From contig JARWKL010000008.1 of the NCBI GenBank assembly GCA_029961685.1, positions 23,097,981 through 23,161,980 on the forward strand: DNA of 64,000 nt, in the 5' to 3' direction. Below, one piece after another: positions 30,955 through 41,040 of the stretch; the first letter of the stretch is position 1; every line of letters begins with the position of its first letter. Source of the stretch: Aristolochia californica. Lineage: Eukaryota; Streptophyta; Magnoliopsida; Piperales; Aristolochiaceae. The notes below the pieces were generated by a model. It was not told the origin of the DNA. It was given only the letters and a program-made list of their open reading frames with translations, and did not search any database. The position numbers were made by a program, and so were the translations under genes.

Positions 30955-31330
30955 CCAGGAAGGTCCAGAGATTTCCCTTCATGCTATGACTGGTCTACGC
31001 AGTGCAAGCACAATGCAGGTTAAAGCCCAATTACATCATTTACAGTTACTGGCTTTAGTTGACTTGGGTAGTACACATAATTTCATCAGTCAGCAGGCGG
31101 CAGAACAACTTGGATTAGTAGTACAGCAACAGAATGGTCTTTCTGTATCAGTAGCCAATGGGGCTAAAATTACTAGTGTAGGCATATGACCAGCTACACA
31201 CTTTGATATTGAGGGATATAAATTTGTTGTAGATTTTCTGGTGATTCCACTATCAGGATTCGATTTGGTGCTAGGAATTAAATGGCTACAATTGTTGGGA
31301 CCAATACTATGAGATTTCCAAGCTCTGACC
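30955..31330 (+). pseudogene. pol: Element A aspartic protease, broken
   Basis: GPEISLHAMTGLRSASTMQV leads to LLALVDLGSTHNFISQ. The active site DSGSTHNF of the family reads DLGSTHNF here. A TGA at 31187 and another replacing Trp in GPILWDF (31310) interrupt it. FLVIPLSGFDLVLGIKWLQ is the conserved end. Confidence 0.85.
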
Positions 31331-32791
31331 ATGTCTTTTATAGAGGACCAACATCAGATTATATTGCATGATACACAAGCACCACTCACCTGCACACTAC
31401 AGGTTGCCCAAGTCCAGTCCACAAATACATGTAAGTTATCTCACTTACTTACAGAATTTGAGGGTATCTTTCAAGACCCTACTGCCTTACCGCCACTTAG
31501 GCACTGTGATCACCGTATCCGTTTGAAAACGGGGACCGAGCCGGTAGTGGTAAGTCCGTATCGTTACGCTCACTTACAGAAGGATGAGATTAAAAGGCAG
31601 TGCCAGCAGATGTTAGCACAGGGTATTATTCAGCCCAGCAGGTCTCCTTTTTCTTCACCGGTATTACTAGTCTGCAAGGATGATAAGTCATGGAGGTTCT
31701 GTGTGGATTATCAACAACTCAATGCCCATACAATTAAAGATAAATTTCCTATTCCAGTGGTGGACGAGCTGTTAGATGAGCTACATGGAGCTACTATATT
31801 TACTAAACTCGATTTGAAATCTGGCTATCATCAAATCCGAGTTCATCCATCAGATGTGGAGAAAACAGCGTTCTGCACGATTCACGGCCATTTTGAATTC
31901 CTCATAATGCCATTTGGTCTGTCAAATGTGCCTTCCACCTTCCAGGCCCTCATGAATGAGGTATTTTCCCCTCTCTTGCGAAAATATGTATTGGTCTTTT
32001 TCGACGATATTTTGGTCTATAGCAACAACTCGGAAGAACATCTTCAGCACCTTCACCAGGTATTTTCTCTTATACGTTCACATCATTTGGTTTTAAATCG
32101 GTCAAAATGTTCTATGGGCACATCAGAAGTGGCATATTTGGGCCACGTTATTTCAGCATCAGGGGTGAAGGTAGACCAGAGTAAGATACAAGCGGTCATA
32201 GATTGGCCTATTCCTACTTCTATTATAGCCTTAAGAGGATTTTTGGGCCTAGCTGGATATTATAGAACATTTATTCGTAGCTATGGCCAGCTTGCAGCTC
32301 CGCTCAACAATCTCCTCAAGAAAAATGCTTTTACCTGGTCAGAGACAGCAGCTCATTCCTTTCAGCAATTGAAAGACGCCTTATCATCAGCCCCAGTTTT
32401 GCAGCTCCCCGACTTTGAGGAGTCCTTTGTAGTGGAATGTGATGCTTCGGGGGGCGGTATTGGTGCAGTGTTGCACCAACAGGGCCACCCGATTGCTTAT
32501 TTTAGCCGTCAACTGGGCCAACACCACCACAAGTTGGCAGCTTATGAGAGGGAATTGATTGGATTGGTGAAAGCTATACAGCATTGGCACCCTTATCTTT
32601 GGGGACGTTCTTTTTTGATTCGCACTGATCATTGCAGCCTCAAGTATCTTCTTGAGCAACGTCTCACTACTTCACCACAACAGCATTGGTTAAGTAAGCT
32701 TATGGGGTTTGACTTTTCTGTCGAGTATAAACCGGGAAGTTTGAATGTAGGGGCTGATGCCTTATCTCGCCGGGACGTTCCAGAGCCGTAA
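31331..32791 (+). pseudogene. pol: Element A reverse transcriptase and RNase H
   Basis: An open frame of 486 codons without stop. RT motifs in order: [102 protein letters not shown] (catalytic DD), YLGHVISASGVKVD, RGFLGLAGYYRTFI. RNase H motifs: VVECDASGGGIGAVL, AYERELIGLVKAIQHW, TDHCSLKYLLEQR, NVGADALSRR. All catalytic acids look present. It is the best-preserved pol domain in the window, but the reading on both sides is broken, so it is not part of a working polyprotein. Confidence 0.93.
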
Positions 32792-33760
32792 TTAAACGCC
32801 ATCAGTCAGCCCAGAGCTCTCTTGTTGGATTCTATACAGGAAGAGGCACAACAGTACCCAAATATTATCTCCTTATGCCAGGATATCCAGCAGGGCACAA
32901 CAGCACCACATTGGATGGTTCAGGACAATCTCGTCCTCTACAAAAAACAGAATTTTTCTACACCACACATCCTCTCTGATTAACAACATTTTGGCCTCCT
33001 TCCATGACAGTACACATGAGGGCCGACAAAAAACATATTTTCGAATCAGTAGGGAATTTTATTGGAGGGGCATGAAGCGCAGTATAGCTGATTATGTGGC
33101 GGCTTGTCAGACTTGTCAACGGAATAAAGCTGAAACATTAAGTCCAGCGGGGTTGGTCCAACCACTTCAGCTTCCGTCACAGGTCTGGTCTGATATTTCT
33201 ATGGACTTCATAGATGGACTTCCCTCTTCGTCGGGTAAATCTGTTATCCTTGTAGTGGTGGATCGTTTCTCTAAATATGGGCATTTCATTCCTCTGGCAC
33301 ATCCTTACACTGCAACGCAGGTCGCTCAACTTTTTATGGATAACATTGTACGATTACATGGGATGCCTAATTCAATTACCAGTGATAGGGATGCAATCTT
33401 TACAAGTACCTTCTGGAAAGAACTCTTCAAGTTACAAGGCACAACGTTAGCCTTTTCTTCAGCCTACCATCCATAGACTGATGGTCAGACAGAGGTCGTC
33501 AACAGAACCATTGAAATGTATCTCCATTGTTTCGTGGGGGACTCACCTAAGAGGTGGGTTAAGTGGCTCGCCTGGGCTGAGTTCTGTTACAACACCTCCT
33601 ACCACAGCGCACTCGGCACAACCCCATTCGAGGTGGTATATGGTAGAGAACCTACCCGTCTTTTAGCCTATGAACCAGGGGCCTCTAAAGTCGCAACTTT
33701 GGACCAAGCATCGGCTGAAAGAGACACATTCATCACTGAGGTGCGCACTCATCTATAGAA
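32792..33760 (+). pseudogene. pol: Element A integrase, broken
   Basis: After a stop at 32789 and a frameshift near 32985 the zinc-binding part reads FHDSTHEGRQKTYF, then ACQTCQRNKAE (HHCC). The catalytic core follows: [60 protein letters not shown] replaces Gln in YHPQTDGQTEVVNR at 33475. It continues as WLAWAEFCYNTSYHSALGTT to a stop at about 33757. Confidence 0.9.
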
Positions 33761-34254
33761 GGCACAACATTCTATGAAACAATATTATGACAAGAAGCAC
33801 CGAGAAGTCTTCTTTTCTTCTGGAGATTATGTTTGGTTGCGTCTCCAACACTACAGGCAACTGTCATTGACAGCCTCCAAACGTCACAAGCTCTCTCCAA
33901 AATATTATGGTCCCTTTCAGGTGATAGACCGAATTGGGACAGTGGCCTACAGATTGCAGCTTTCGCCAGAGGCCAGAATTCACAACGTCTTTCATGTCTC
34001 ACAATTAAAGGCCTTCCACGGTGATTCGCCCTTGCTGCACACCCCGCTGCCACCACTCCATGAGGGACGTGTACTTTCTACCCCGGCACAGGTATTACAA
34101 ACTCGCCGTATTCTGGGTGATTGGGAGATCTTAGTGCAATGGGCAGATGCTGACCCCAGTGACACGACATGGGAGCCATTAGCGGCGTTTCGCACCCTCT
34201 ACCCATACTTTGAGCTTGAGGACAAGCTCTTTCTCCAGGGGGGGGGGGGGGTGA
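33761..34254 (+). pseudogene. pol: Element A integrase C-terminus, chromodomain and polypurine tract
   Basis: MKQYYDKKHREVFFSSGDYV, then KYYGPFQVIDRIGTVAYRL and HNVFHVSQLKAFHGD. The chromodomain (34095-34200) reads ILGDWEILVQWADADPSDTT then WEP. It targets integration to marked chromatin in chromoviruses. The end YFELEDKLFLQ is followed by G14 (34238-34251), the polypurine tract, and the frame runs on a few codons into the LTR. Confidence 0.88.
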
Positions 34255-34704
34255 TGTTATGGACTCCATAGCATCACAAGTTATCCATAGGCATAGGAAT
34301 TAAATTATGTCAATTTACTTTTCATGTAATTTCAATTTGGTTTGGTTTACTTTATTTGGTGTGGTTTATTTTGGGTTGGTTCAGTGTAATGTGGCGTGAA
34401 CCACTTGACCTAATGGGTCATCTTTGTATTTTCGTCCTCAACCCTATTTAGGGGGACGTGAAGGAAAAGAGAGGCAAGTATTGAGAAAATTATATTTTAC
34501 AGGTCTGATTCTCCCTCAGAGGTCAAGGTCGGATTCTCCCTTTGAGGTCCAAGGTTGAGCTTCCTCCAAAGCTCCTTCATTCTAAATTGAGTTCCACCAT
34601 TACTCGTTCAAGAAACAAGGTTTCTCTTCCAACGTCAAGATCATCCATGGAGGGAAGAGAGGAAAGAAGGGTGACTCGATCCATGGCAAGGGAAGAACCT
34701 AACA
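34255..34704 (+). repeat. Element A 3' LTR
   Basis: 450 bp, TGTTATGGACTCC to CCTAACA, followed by GACTG. Confidence 0.95.
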
Positions 34705-35075
34705 GACTGGGAGAACCTAAACGTTCTTTTAATGCTAAAACTTCAATGAGAAGTTCATGCATTTTATCTTTGTTTATATTATCTAAACTTTGTTTTAGTT
34801 CTGTTAAATCTTTAAAGAAAACATGACTATTTCCATGTTCAATTTTGTCTAGAATTTTTTCTAGGATGTTTTGACATTTTATTATTTCTCTATGTTTATG
34901 TTCATCATAGAGGAAATCTATTTTCTACTGTACATTGTCAACATCATTTTCTAAGCTATTTAGGGTCTTTCCATAAGACTCTAAGGTTTGGTTGGGATAA
35001 GTGATGATGTCACTATTTCCTATAGAAGGGCTTAAAGCTTTATAGGGACTATATGCCATCATTTATGTGCCCTAG
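34705..35075 (-). pseudogene. Viral coiled-coil ORF (VAP position), copy 1
   Basis: Viral sense starts near 35068 with MMAYSPYKALSPSIGNSDI and goes through coiled-coil-like sequence toward element A. The homologous, longer reading in copy 2 is 38005-38371. Position between movement protein and coat protein fits the virion-associated protein of caulimoviruses, which forms coiled coils; this is inference from position and composition. Confidence 0.55.
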
Positions 35076-35084
35076 GACTTTTTC

Positions 35085-35390
35085 TGATAAGTCTGAAGGT
35101 CATTTTTTGGGATGCTGTCCAAGCTTGTTCAACATCTTCTTTTGTTCAGAATTTTCTATGTGAATTTCTAGGGAATCCTATGACTTGTGTTTGGGATTCT
35201 TCCCAGCTGTCATATATTCCTGATTGTCTTCCTATAAAGACAACATGCCTGTATTTTTGTTTTCGTGCTGGTATTCCGTATGTATGCATAGAGGTTTCTC
35301 CAATCGAAGCGGTTTCTGTGTGTTGGTATACGGTTTCTGCTTGGTTCATTCTTTCGATTTCTCTTCGAAGAATGAGAACCAAATCTTCTA
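35085..35390 (-). pseudogene. Viroplasmin-like (Cauli_VI) domain, copy 1
   Basis: The minus strand reads KYRHVVFIGRQSGIYDSWEE, then SQTQVIGFPRNSHRKF and, after a stop, TKEDVEQAWTASQKM. This is the viroplasmin domain (GIY.SW..C..QV.GF....Y..F.T..EA) of caulimovirus inclusion-body protein, an RNase H-like fold. In known caulimoviruses it belongs to ORF VI downstream of pol. Here it lies between a primer-site leader and the coiled-coil ORF, with a basic ORF (35507-35725) on its 5' side. Confidence 0.75.
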
Positions 35391-35506
35391 GGAATTACTT
35401 AGATAGCATATTCTTGAAGTTCGAGTTGTTCAATCCTGATTTAATGTTTCAGGTCTTGGATAACTCGTTTTAATCCTTTTGAACTGAGTCCTAAGAATCG
35501 TCCATC

Positions 35507-35725
35507 TCAGATTAATCTTCTTCCTTCATTGTTGTAGTCTACAACTAAAGGATTTTCCTCTAACTCTTTGAGTTTTTTTTGAACTCGTAAGAGCCGATCT
35601 TTCAATTGTCGAATCCAGACCTTCTGGAATTTGATTTGATTATCATACCTTCTTGGCATGATATATGCTCGTAGTTGAGAATAGTTGATAGGTCTTACTA
35701 CTGAGATAGACCTGATTTGTTCCAT
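35507..35725 (-). pseudogene. Basic viral ORF after second primer site, copy 1
   Basis: MEQIRSISVVRPINYSQLRA opens a 72-codon frame that continues with KVWIRQLKDRLLRVQKKL and stops. The sequence after it in broken frames leads into the viroplasmin-like domain, so they may be one ancestral protein of about 220 residues. Helical and basic; function unknown. Confidence 0.55.
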
Positions 35726-35739
35726 ATTGGAACTCTAAA

Positions 35740-35862
35740 TTTTTGGTACATTTGTGGATTACAAATGTTGTTTGGGATGTGACTGGTTTTGGGTCGTAAC
35801 TGTTTTGGGAGTATGTAAACCTAAATAGAAAGAACCAAAGCTAATCCTTGGCTCTGATACCA
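35740..35862 (-). promoter_or_regulatory. Second viral primer site and leader, copy 1
   Basis: GCTCTGATACCA at 35851-35862 (TGGTATCAGAGC in viral sense) is followed by a leader of about 120 nt that is clearly homologous to that at 37860-37994 (shared GGTTTACATACTCCCAAAAC). It ends close to the ATG of the basic ORF at 35725. Confidence 0.8.
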
Positions 35863-35871
35863 TTTTTTTTT

Positions 35872-36255
35872 CAGCTCTTGGATAGGTGCTAATATCCTAG
35901 AGTGATTTATTTCTTGATCTACAAAACTTTGTAGGTTTGTAAGGAATTTTACTTTTTCTTGAGTATTTCCTGTTTTTAATACCTCAGGATGGGCATTGAT
36001 TCCTCTTTTGAGTTTCTGTACTTGTTCATTTATGTCACTTTCTATTCCTACGCATAGGAAGGCAACATATTCTAAGGTGTATTTTTCACAACAACTTTTC
36101 ATGAAGAAACTGTGATGCAGATCACCAACTAAATCCATTATATTATTTAATATTAGATTATTTTTGTCATGCCATCCATGTGGATAGCCTATTATTGGAC
36201 AAACATGGGTAAGTCCAATTTTTAACACTGTGTCGTATGAAGGACCGTTAAGTTC
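35872..36255 (-). pseudogene. Duplicate of first viral ORF region (A'), copy 1
   Basis: A direct duplicate of 37485-37855. It reads LTHVCPIIGYPHGWHDKNNL, FFMKSCCEKYTLEYVAFLCV and LTNLQSFVDQEINHSRI, and is better open than the other copy (ORF 35821-36228). It is joined on the 5' side to the start of the coiled-coil ORF (about 36250) and on the 3' side to the second primer site, so both ends are rearrangement joints. No known domain recognised. Confidence 0.65.
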
Positions 36256-37224
36256 CTATTGGTGGACCTAAGGTTTTATATGGGTTATGTGCCATCATCG
36301 ATGTGAAGTGGAACATAGGCATTGGGCCTTGGGTTTCCTATTCGTTCAAAGCAGGAACTGGTTGAGGTAGAGGGCCTATCCTGTTCGAGGGAAAAGCTTG
36401 ATCTAACATTGGTGATTACTAGGTTTCCTTCTATCTCCTTTATGGTTTTTCGGGAGAGGGGAGGTGTCTGAGGACCAAAGGTTGGACTACCCATTCTGTT
36501 GGCCAAGTTAACTCTTTGGGGTCGAGTTCTTCTATGGTCAAGTTTTTAGAATAACCAATATTTTTAGCTAATTCAATGATTTTATTTGAATCTTTGACTA
36601 GAACCTTTCCAATGTTGATTCCTCTGTCTACGACGCATATAAGTATGTGCATAACTCATCTTCCTAGTTGAATTCCATTTTTTGACCAGTTGTTTGTGTA
36701 GATTTTTAGGGACAAGGTATCTTGGATATGCTTGTCGTCTAAATCTATTTGAAGATTGAGCCAGGTTGTAAAAGAATCTTGGCCTAATCCTAAATTTGCT
36801 CCAACTCCTCCAAGTAGGGCTTTTTCAAAATTATTCCTCACTAAGTTATCTAAGATAACTGTTATGAAGGGTAAATTTGGTTGATTCGTATTAAGGGGTC
36901 TAATCCTATTCTAACTAGTCCATAATGGACATATTTGAATCATTTTAGATTGGCTAAGTTTGATTTACTTAATAATCTGTAGCAGAAGGTACCTGAGTCT
37001 GTATCTTGTATTTCTACAGATAATTCCTTCTGGAAGATGAAGGATTTCTTTTGGAACTCAATCCAATCTCTATTATAGACTTCAGTTATCCGAGGGATTC
37101 TGATTGTCCACTTTTGACCATCCTGCATAAGGTTAGGATGGTCTTCGTATTCTCCCTGTGTTTCATGATGTGCGTGAATACTGTTTTGGAGAGTAGTACA
37201 ATCAATTCCTATTTGATCAGACAT
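36256..37224 (-). pseudogene. Viral movement protein (30K-type), copy 1
   Basis: Minus strand: WTIRIPRITEVYNRDWIEFQ, GTFCYRLLSKSNLANLK, then after a stop EKALLGGVGANLGLGQDSF, TWLNLQIDLDDKHIQDTLSL and HILICVVDRGINIGKVL, ending in a Ser/Pro-rich tail (FGPQTPPLSRKTIKEIEG). Position between the first ORF and the coiled-coil ORF, size of about 300 residues and the pattern of the central part fit caulimovirid movement proteins, which alter plasmodesmata. Breaks are at 36940, 36656 and near 36495. The coiled-coil ORF start ATGATGG overlaps its end (about 36285). Confidence 0.65.
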
Positions 37225-37282
37225 TTAGGAATTTTAGTTGAGACACTGTCTCTTCTAATTTTCGGAACAGAATTTCAATAAG

Positions 37283-37860
37283 TCATTCCAATTGATACAA
37301 ATTAATGAATGGAGATGTATGTTGAATAACAAGCTCTCTTAATTCATCATTTAGAGTTAAGGCGCAGATATCGCGTATAAGACGATCTTTATCTGTACCC
37401 TGTTGATTTTTTACAGAAGCTATTTTAAAAATGACTTTCTGTAACTCTTTTCTACTTGGTTTGTTATTAACCATTTTATTTTTCATCTCTTGGATAGGTG
37501 ATAATATCTTAGAGTGATTTATTTCTTGATCTACGAAGCTTTGTAGGTCTGTAGGGAATTTTACTATTTTTAGTACCTCAAGATGGGCATTGATTCCTCT
37601 CTTGAGTTTCAGTACTTGTTCATTTATGTCGTTTTCTATTCCTACGCATAGGAAGACAACGTATTCTGAGGTGTATTTTTAACAACAACTTTTCATAAAG
37701 AAATTGTGATGCATATTACCAACTAAATCCATTATATTATTTAATATTGGATTATTTTTGTCATGCCATCCATGTGGATAGCCTATTATTGGACAAACAT
37801 GGGTATGTCTAGTTTTTAGCACTATGTCGTATGAAGGACCGTTAAGTTCCTTCTAACTGA
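37283..37860 (-). pseudogene. First viral ORF after primer site (A), copy 1
   Basis: The 3' part reads NNKPSRKELQKVIFKIASVK and LRDELVIQHTS-like sequence up to a stop at 37283 (ORF 37283-37486). The 5' part is the more broken copy of 35872-36255. Together they would be about 190 residues, located just before the movement protein. Not recognised. Confidence 0.55.
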
Positions 37861-37994
37861 CCAATTGAGGTCTTTGGTACATTTGTAATTTACAAATGTT
37901 GTTAGGGATGTGATAGGTTTTTCGGTCGTAACTGTTTTGGGAGTATGTAAACCTAAATAGAAAGAACCAAAACTAATCCTTGGCTCTGATACCA
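37861..37994 (-). promoter_or_regulatory. First viral primer site and leader, copy 1
   Basis: GCTCTGATACCA at 37983-37994 gives TGGTATCAGAGCCA in viral sense, the family's initiator-Met tRNA site for minus-strand DNA. It marks the 5' end of copy 1; the next bases belong to copy 2 in the opposite orientation. Confidence 0.8.
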
Positions 37995-38004
37995 TTTTTG
38001 GACC

Positions 38005-38371
38005 ACCTATAGGAAATAGTGACATAGTCACCCATTCCAACCAAACCTTAAAGTCTTATGGAAAGACCCTTACTAGGTTAGAAAATGTTGTCGACAATCT
38101 ACAACAAAAAGTTGATTTTCTCTATGATGAACAAAAACATAGCGAAATAATAAAATGTGAAAACATCCTAGAAAATATTCTAGAAAAAATTTACCATGGA
38201 AATAGTCCTATTTTCTTTAAAGATTTAACAGAAATAAAACCAAGTTTAGATAATCTAAACAAAGATAAAATGTAAAAAATTCTAACTGAAGTATCAACAT
38301 TAAAAGAACGTCTAGGTTCTTCCAATCCATCAAGGTATAAAACCCCTTTTACACCTTGGACTCCAGAATGA
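38005..38371 (+). pseudogene. Viral coiled-coil ORF (VAP position), copy 2
   Basis: Reads NSDIVTHSNQTLKSYGKTL, TRLENVVDNLQQKVDFLYDE, ILENILEKIYHGNSPIFFKD and TEVSTLKERLGSSNPSRYKT, with one stop near 38275. Heptad-like Leu/Ile spacing suggests a coiled coil. It ends TPFTPWTPE with the stop overlapping the next ATG (ATGA), a coupling typical of caulimovirid ORFs. Confidence 0.65.
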
Positions 38372-38584
38372 TCTATAAGAAGAAACTTTTAGATCGTCTA
38401 TAAAGAAAGAGAGATGGCCTTGCCTTTACTCTCTTACTAAGAAAAATGCTTCAGCCTGAAGATGACACAATCCTATCAATGGTGATGTACCATTACCATT
38501 GGGAAAGATATACTGATTGCATCTACAAATTAAGATGCAAGATCAAAAGAATTGAACAAAAGCTAAACCTCTTAGCATTGAAAA
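38368..38584 (+). pseudogene. Small viral ORF, first tandem version, copy 2
   Basis: MIYKKKLLDRL then a stop. In other frames DGLAFTLLLRKMLQPEDDT and HWERYTDCIYKLRCKIKRIE can be read. It parallels the next ORF in start, length and composition, which suggests a duplication of this small gene. Confidence 0.5.
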
Positions 38585-38800
38585 ATGATCTATAGAGAAA
38601 AACTATTAGATCGCCTACTTCTGGTACGCATAACCAGAGATAGAACTTTGCAAGCCAGAGACAATCTCATACCAGCAAATGAGACCGAGATAGCTTTTAA
38701 TGAGTATCAGGTTGAATGGATGAGATTAAACCGTACTGTAATTCTACTACGGTGCATGCTAAGAAGACTTCAAAGACAGCTTCAAGAAATAAAGAAATAA
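38585..38800 (+). CDS. Small viral ORF, second tandem version, copy 2
   Basis: An intact 71-codon frame, MIYREKLLDRLLLVRITRDR to LRRLQRQLQEIKK. It is Leu/Arg-rich and probably one long helix. It stops 4 bp before the coat protein start at 38805. Copy 1 has one decayed version at 29140-29334. The position corresponds to no well-known caulimovirid gene that I recognise. Confidence 0.5.
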   Translation: MIYREKLLDRLLLVRITRDRTLQARDNLIPANETEIAFNEYQVEWMRLNRTVILLRCMLRRLQRQLQEIKK

Positions 38801-38804
38801 CTCT

Positions 38805-39573
38805 ATGACTGAGTTATTCTATTTAATGGATATGGACACTCCATTACCTTTAGGCCTTCCTGACATTACCGGATGGCTTAAAAACCTAGTGTACCTAGTA
38901 CCTTGCCTAGCACCTAGGAAAAAAGATCCAGAACATTCGGCCTTTAGGATCGCTTCAAAAGCACCATCCTCTACAAATGATGAAGTTTATGCAGAATATA
39001 GTACTTTCAGTCGCCAATCGATTTATTATGTTCAAGAGGAAAAACCATCCTCTAGTAAACAACAAGAGCAACAAGACAGTGAACCAGAGGCATGTGAATC
39101 TGACGAAGTTGTAATAGAAACTACCAAGACAACAGACTACTCTGCTAAAGACAAAAATTTAGATGATCTCGGTAAAAGATTTAGAATGCTTCAAGGTAGT
39201 AACCAACATGAAGCAGAAACTTCAAGGGTACGAGATACCCACATGGAAGACAACTTTCAAGATAATTTCCACAACCGCACAATGGATAACTCTCGAGAAA
39301 GAGAAAGTTTCTCCCACTCCAAAATATCTCTGGGAGGACAAACGTATTCGAAAAAATACACAAATGTCGATCCATCACATGCTACCAAGGGACACCAATC
39401 CATTGATAGCATAAACCCTTTTGGATTTTATCTCAACTTGGGTTGTCCCAAGTATGGAGAAAAAGTCCTTAAAGAATGGGAAAGAAGCATGAGCAATGCT
39501 GCAAATATGCATGAATCTTGGGATAAAGATTTTGCATTTAACTTCTTTACCCATGTTTTACAGGGTAATTTAG
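38805..39573 (+). pseudogene. Viral coat protein, N-terminal part, copy 2
   Basis: MTELFYLMDMDTPLPLGLPD to about residue 256 without stop. It includes an acidic part (EACESDEVVIETTKTTDYSA) and the capsid core start NPFGFYLNLGCPKYGEKVLK and WDKDFAFNFFTHVLQG. Element A2 interrupts it after GGTAATTTAG at 39573; the remainder starts at 41854. Confidence 0.85.
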
Positions 39574-39968
39574 TGTTATGGACTCCATAGCATCACGAGT
39601 TATCCACAGGCATAGGAATTAAATTATGTCAATTTATTTTTAATATAATTCCATTTGGTTTGGTTTAGATGTAATATGGCATGAACCAAGTGACCCATGG
39701 GTCTAATTTGTATTTCCGTCCTCAACCCTATTTATGGGGACGTCAAGGTGAAGGAAAGTAAATATTGAGAAAATTAGAATTAAATAGGTCAGATTCTCCC
39801 TCAGAGGTCTAGGTCGGATTCTCCCTCTGAGGTCCAGGTCGAGCTTCCTTCAAAGCTCAATCATTCCATGTTCAAGAAACAAGAATTCTCTTCCAGCGTC
39901 AAGATTCAATATGGAGGGAAGAGAGGAAAGAAGGGTGACTCGATCCATGGCTCGGGAAGAACCTAACA
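39574..39968 (+). repeat. Element A2 5' LTR
   Basis: 395 bp, TGTTATGGACTCC to GAAGAACCTAACA, about 55 bp shorter than the LTRs of A. Confidence 0.9.
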
Positions 39969-41040
39969 TCTTGGTATCAGACAGGTCCACCCTTGGGGAT
40001 TCCTCTTCCCCTGAGGATTTGAGGCAATAAGTTGAAGATAATCGCCAGAGGACAGATGTTCAAGCTCAATCCCTGGAAGAAGTGCGTCAGACCACAACCG
40101 ACCTACGTGAGGCCATCAAATCCATGGATGCCGCCATTCAAGCCCTCCTTCGGCGACAAGATGACAGTGGTATACGAGCACCACCGTCGGCAGCCTACTC
40201 TCCACCGGCCGACCACCATCACTACCACCCACCACCTCCTCCACCACCACCACTGCGCCATAACAATCCCCATCTGGGGCCTGCCGCTCAGGGACCAAAT
40301 ACGGTTCCCAGGTATTTAAAAATCAATTTTCCTACATATGATGGGTCTAAGGACCCCTTGATTTGGTTAACCAAGTGTGATCAATTCTTTTATCATAAAA
40401 AAACACCTGCGGATGAGATGGTTTATTTGGCCGCCTACCACATGCTTGATGAAGCCCTCCTATGGTACCACCAATTCCGAAATGACCAATTGGTTCAGGA
40501 TTGGGCAACCTTTAGACAATCATGTATGTTGAGGTTTGGTCCTCCAGCTAGAAGCAATCCATTGGGCGACTTAATCAATTATAAGCAGACTGGATCACTA
40601 GAGGTGTATCAAAAGACCTTCCAGGAACCTTTGGCCACCGCTAATGAGTTTGTCAGTCACACCTAGTATGTTCACATCTTTATTGCTAGTTTGACAGAAG
40701 TTCTGTGGCTGGAAGTTGAATTACATGGTCCTACAGATTTGGACCACGCTATGAATTTAGCCAGGTCAATTGAGCATAAGCAGCGTGTTTTGAAGGATTC
40801 ACTGGTCAGAAAACCAGCTTGGCCAGGAAGGCACAATGCCACTACGCCAACACCATATTATGGGCCTCCACGTTCTGGAGCCAGTGCAGCATCACGCCTA
40901 GACAATTCTAACTCTACTCCACTAGCTCCTTCAAAAAACTGAACAGACAAGAAATGGATCAGAGAAAGGCCAAGGGCCTTTGTTTTAACTGTGATGAACA
41001 GTATGTCCAGAGTCACCTATGCAAAAGATTATTCAGTATA
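39911..41040 (+). pseudogene. gag: Element A2 gag with zinc knuckle
   Basis: From the LTR-internal ATG (about 39911) MEGREERRVTRSMAREEPN, an early stop near 40028, then the main frame 40082-40666 with RQTTTDLREAIKSMDAAIQA, PRYLKINFPTYDGSKDP and LRFGPPARSNPLGDLINYKQ. A stop at 40664 and a frameshift near 40940 follow. The zinc knuckle LCFNCDEQYVQSHLCKRLF is at about 40978-41034. Confidence 0.85.
39972..39981 (+). promoter_or_regulatory. Element A2 primer binding site
   Basis: TGGTATCAGA, same context as in element A. Confidence 0.85.

Larger units (their letters stand above)
29375..34704 (+). mobile_element. Ty3 chromovirus element A, complete
   Basis: A 5330-bp element with 450-bp LTRs at both ends, a perfect 5-bp target duplication GACTG (29370-29374 and 34705-34709), primer site, gag, protease, RT, RNase H, integrase, chromodomain and a G14 tract. 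By eye the LTRs differ at about 7 of 450 positions (near 1.6 percent), the lowest of the paired elements here, so it is young but already coding-dead (at least seven stops or frameshifts). The small size and C-terminal chromodomain fit the Reina-type chromoviruses; the clade is inference. Confidence 0.92.
22560..37994 (-). mobile_element. Endogenous caulimovirid copy 1 (split by Ty3 element A)
   Basis: A degraded pararetroviral genome on the minus strand. It runs from a primer site at 37983-37994 through movement protein, viroplasmin-like domain, a coiled-coil ORF, coat protein, protease, RT/RNase H and a downstream ORF to a TATA-like sequence near 23300 and a probable leader. Element A (29375-34704) is inserted after GACTG. 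Caulimoviridae replicate as episomal DNA through an RNA intermediate and integrate only by accident. The CCHC coat motif, the FCLAYVDDILVF RT motif and the primer site identify the family; the genus is not assigned. All ORFs are broken. Confidence 0.85.
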
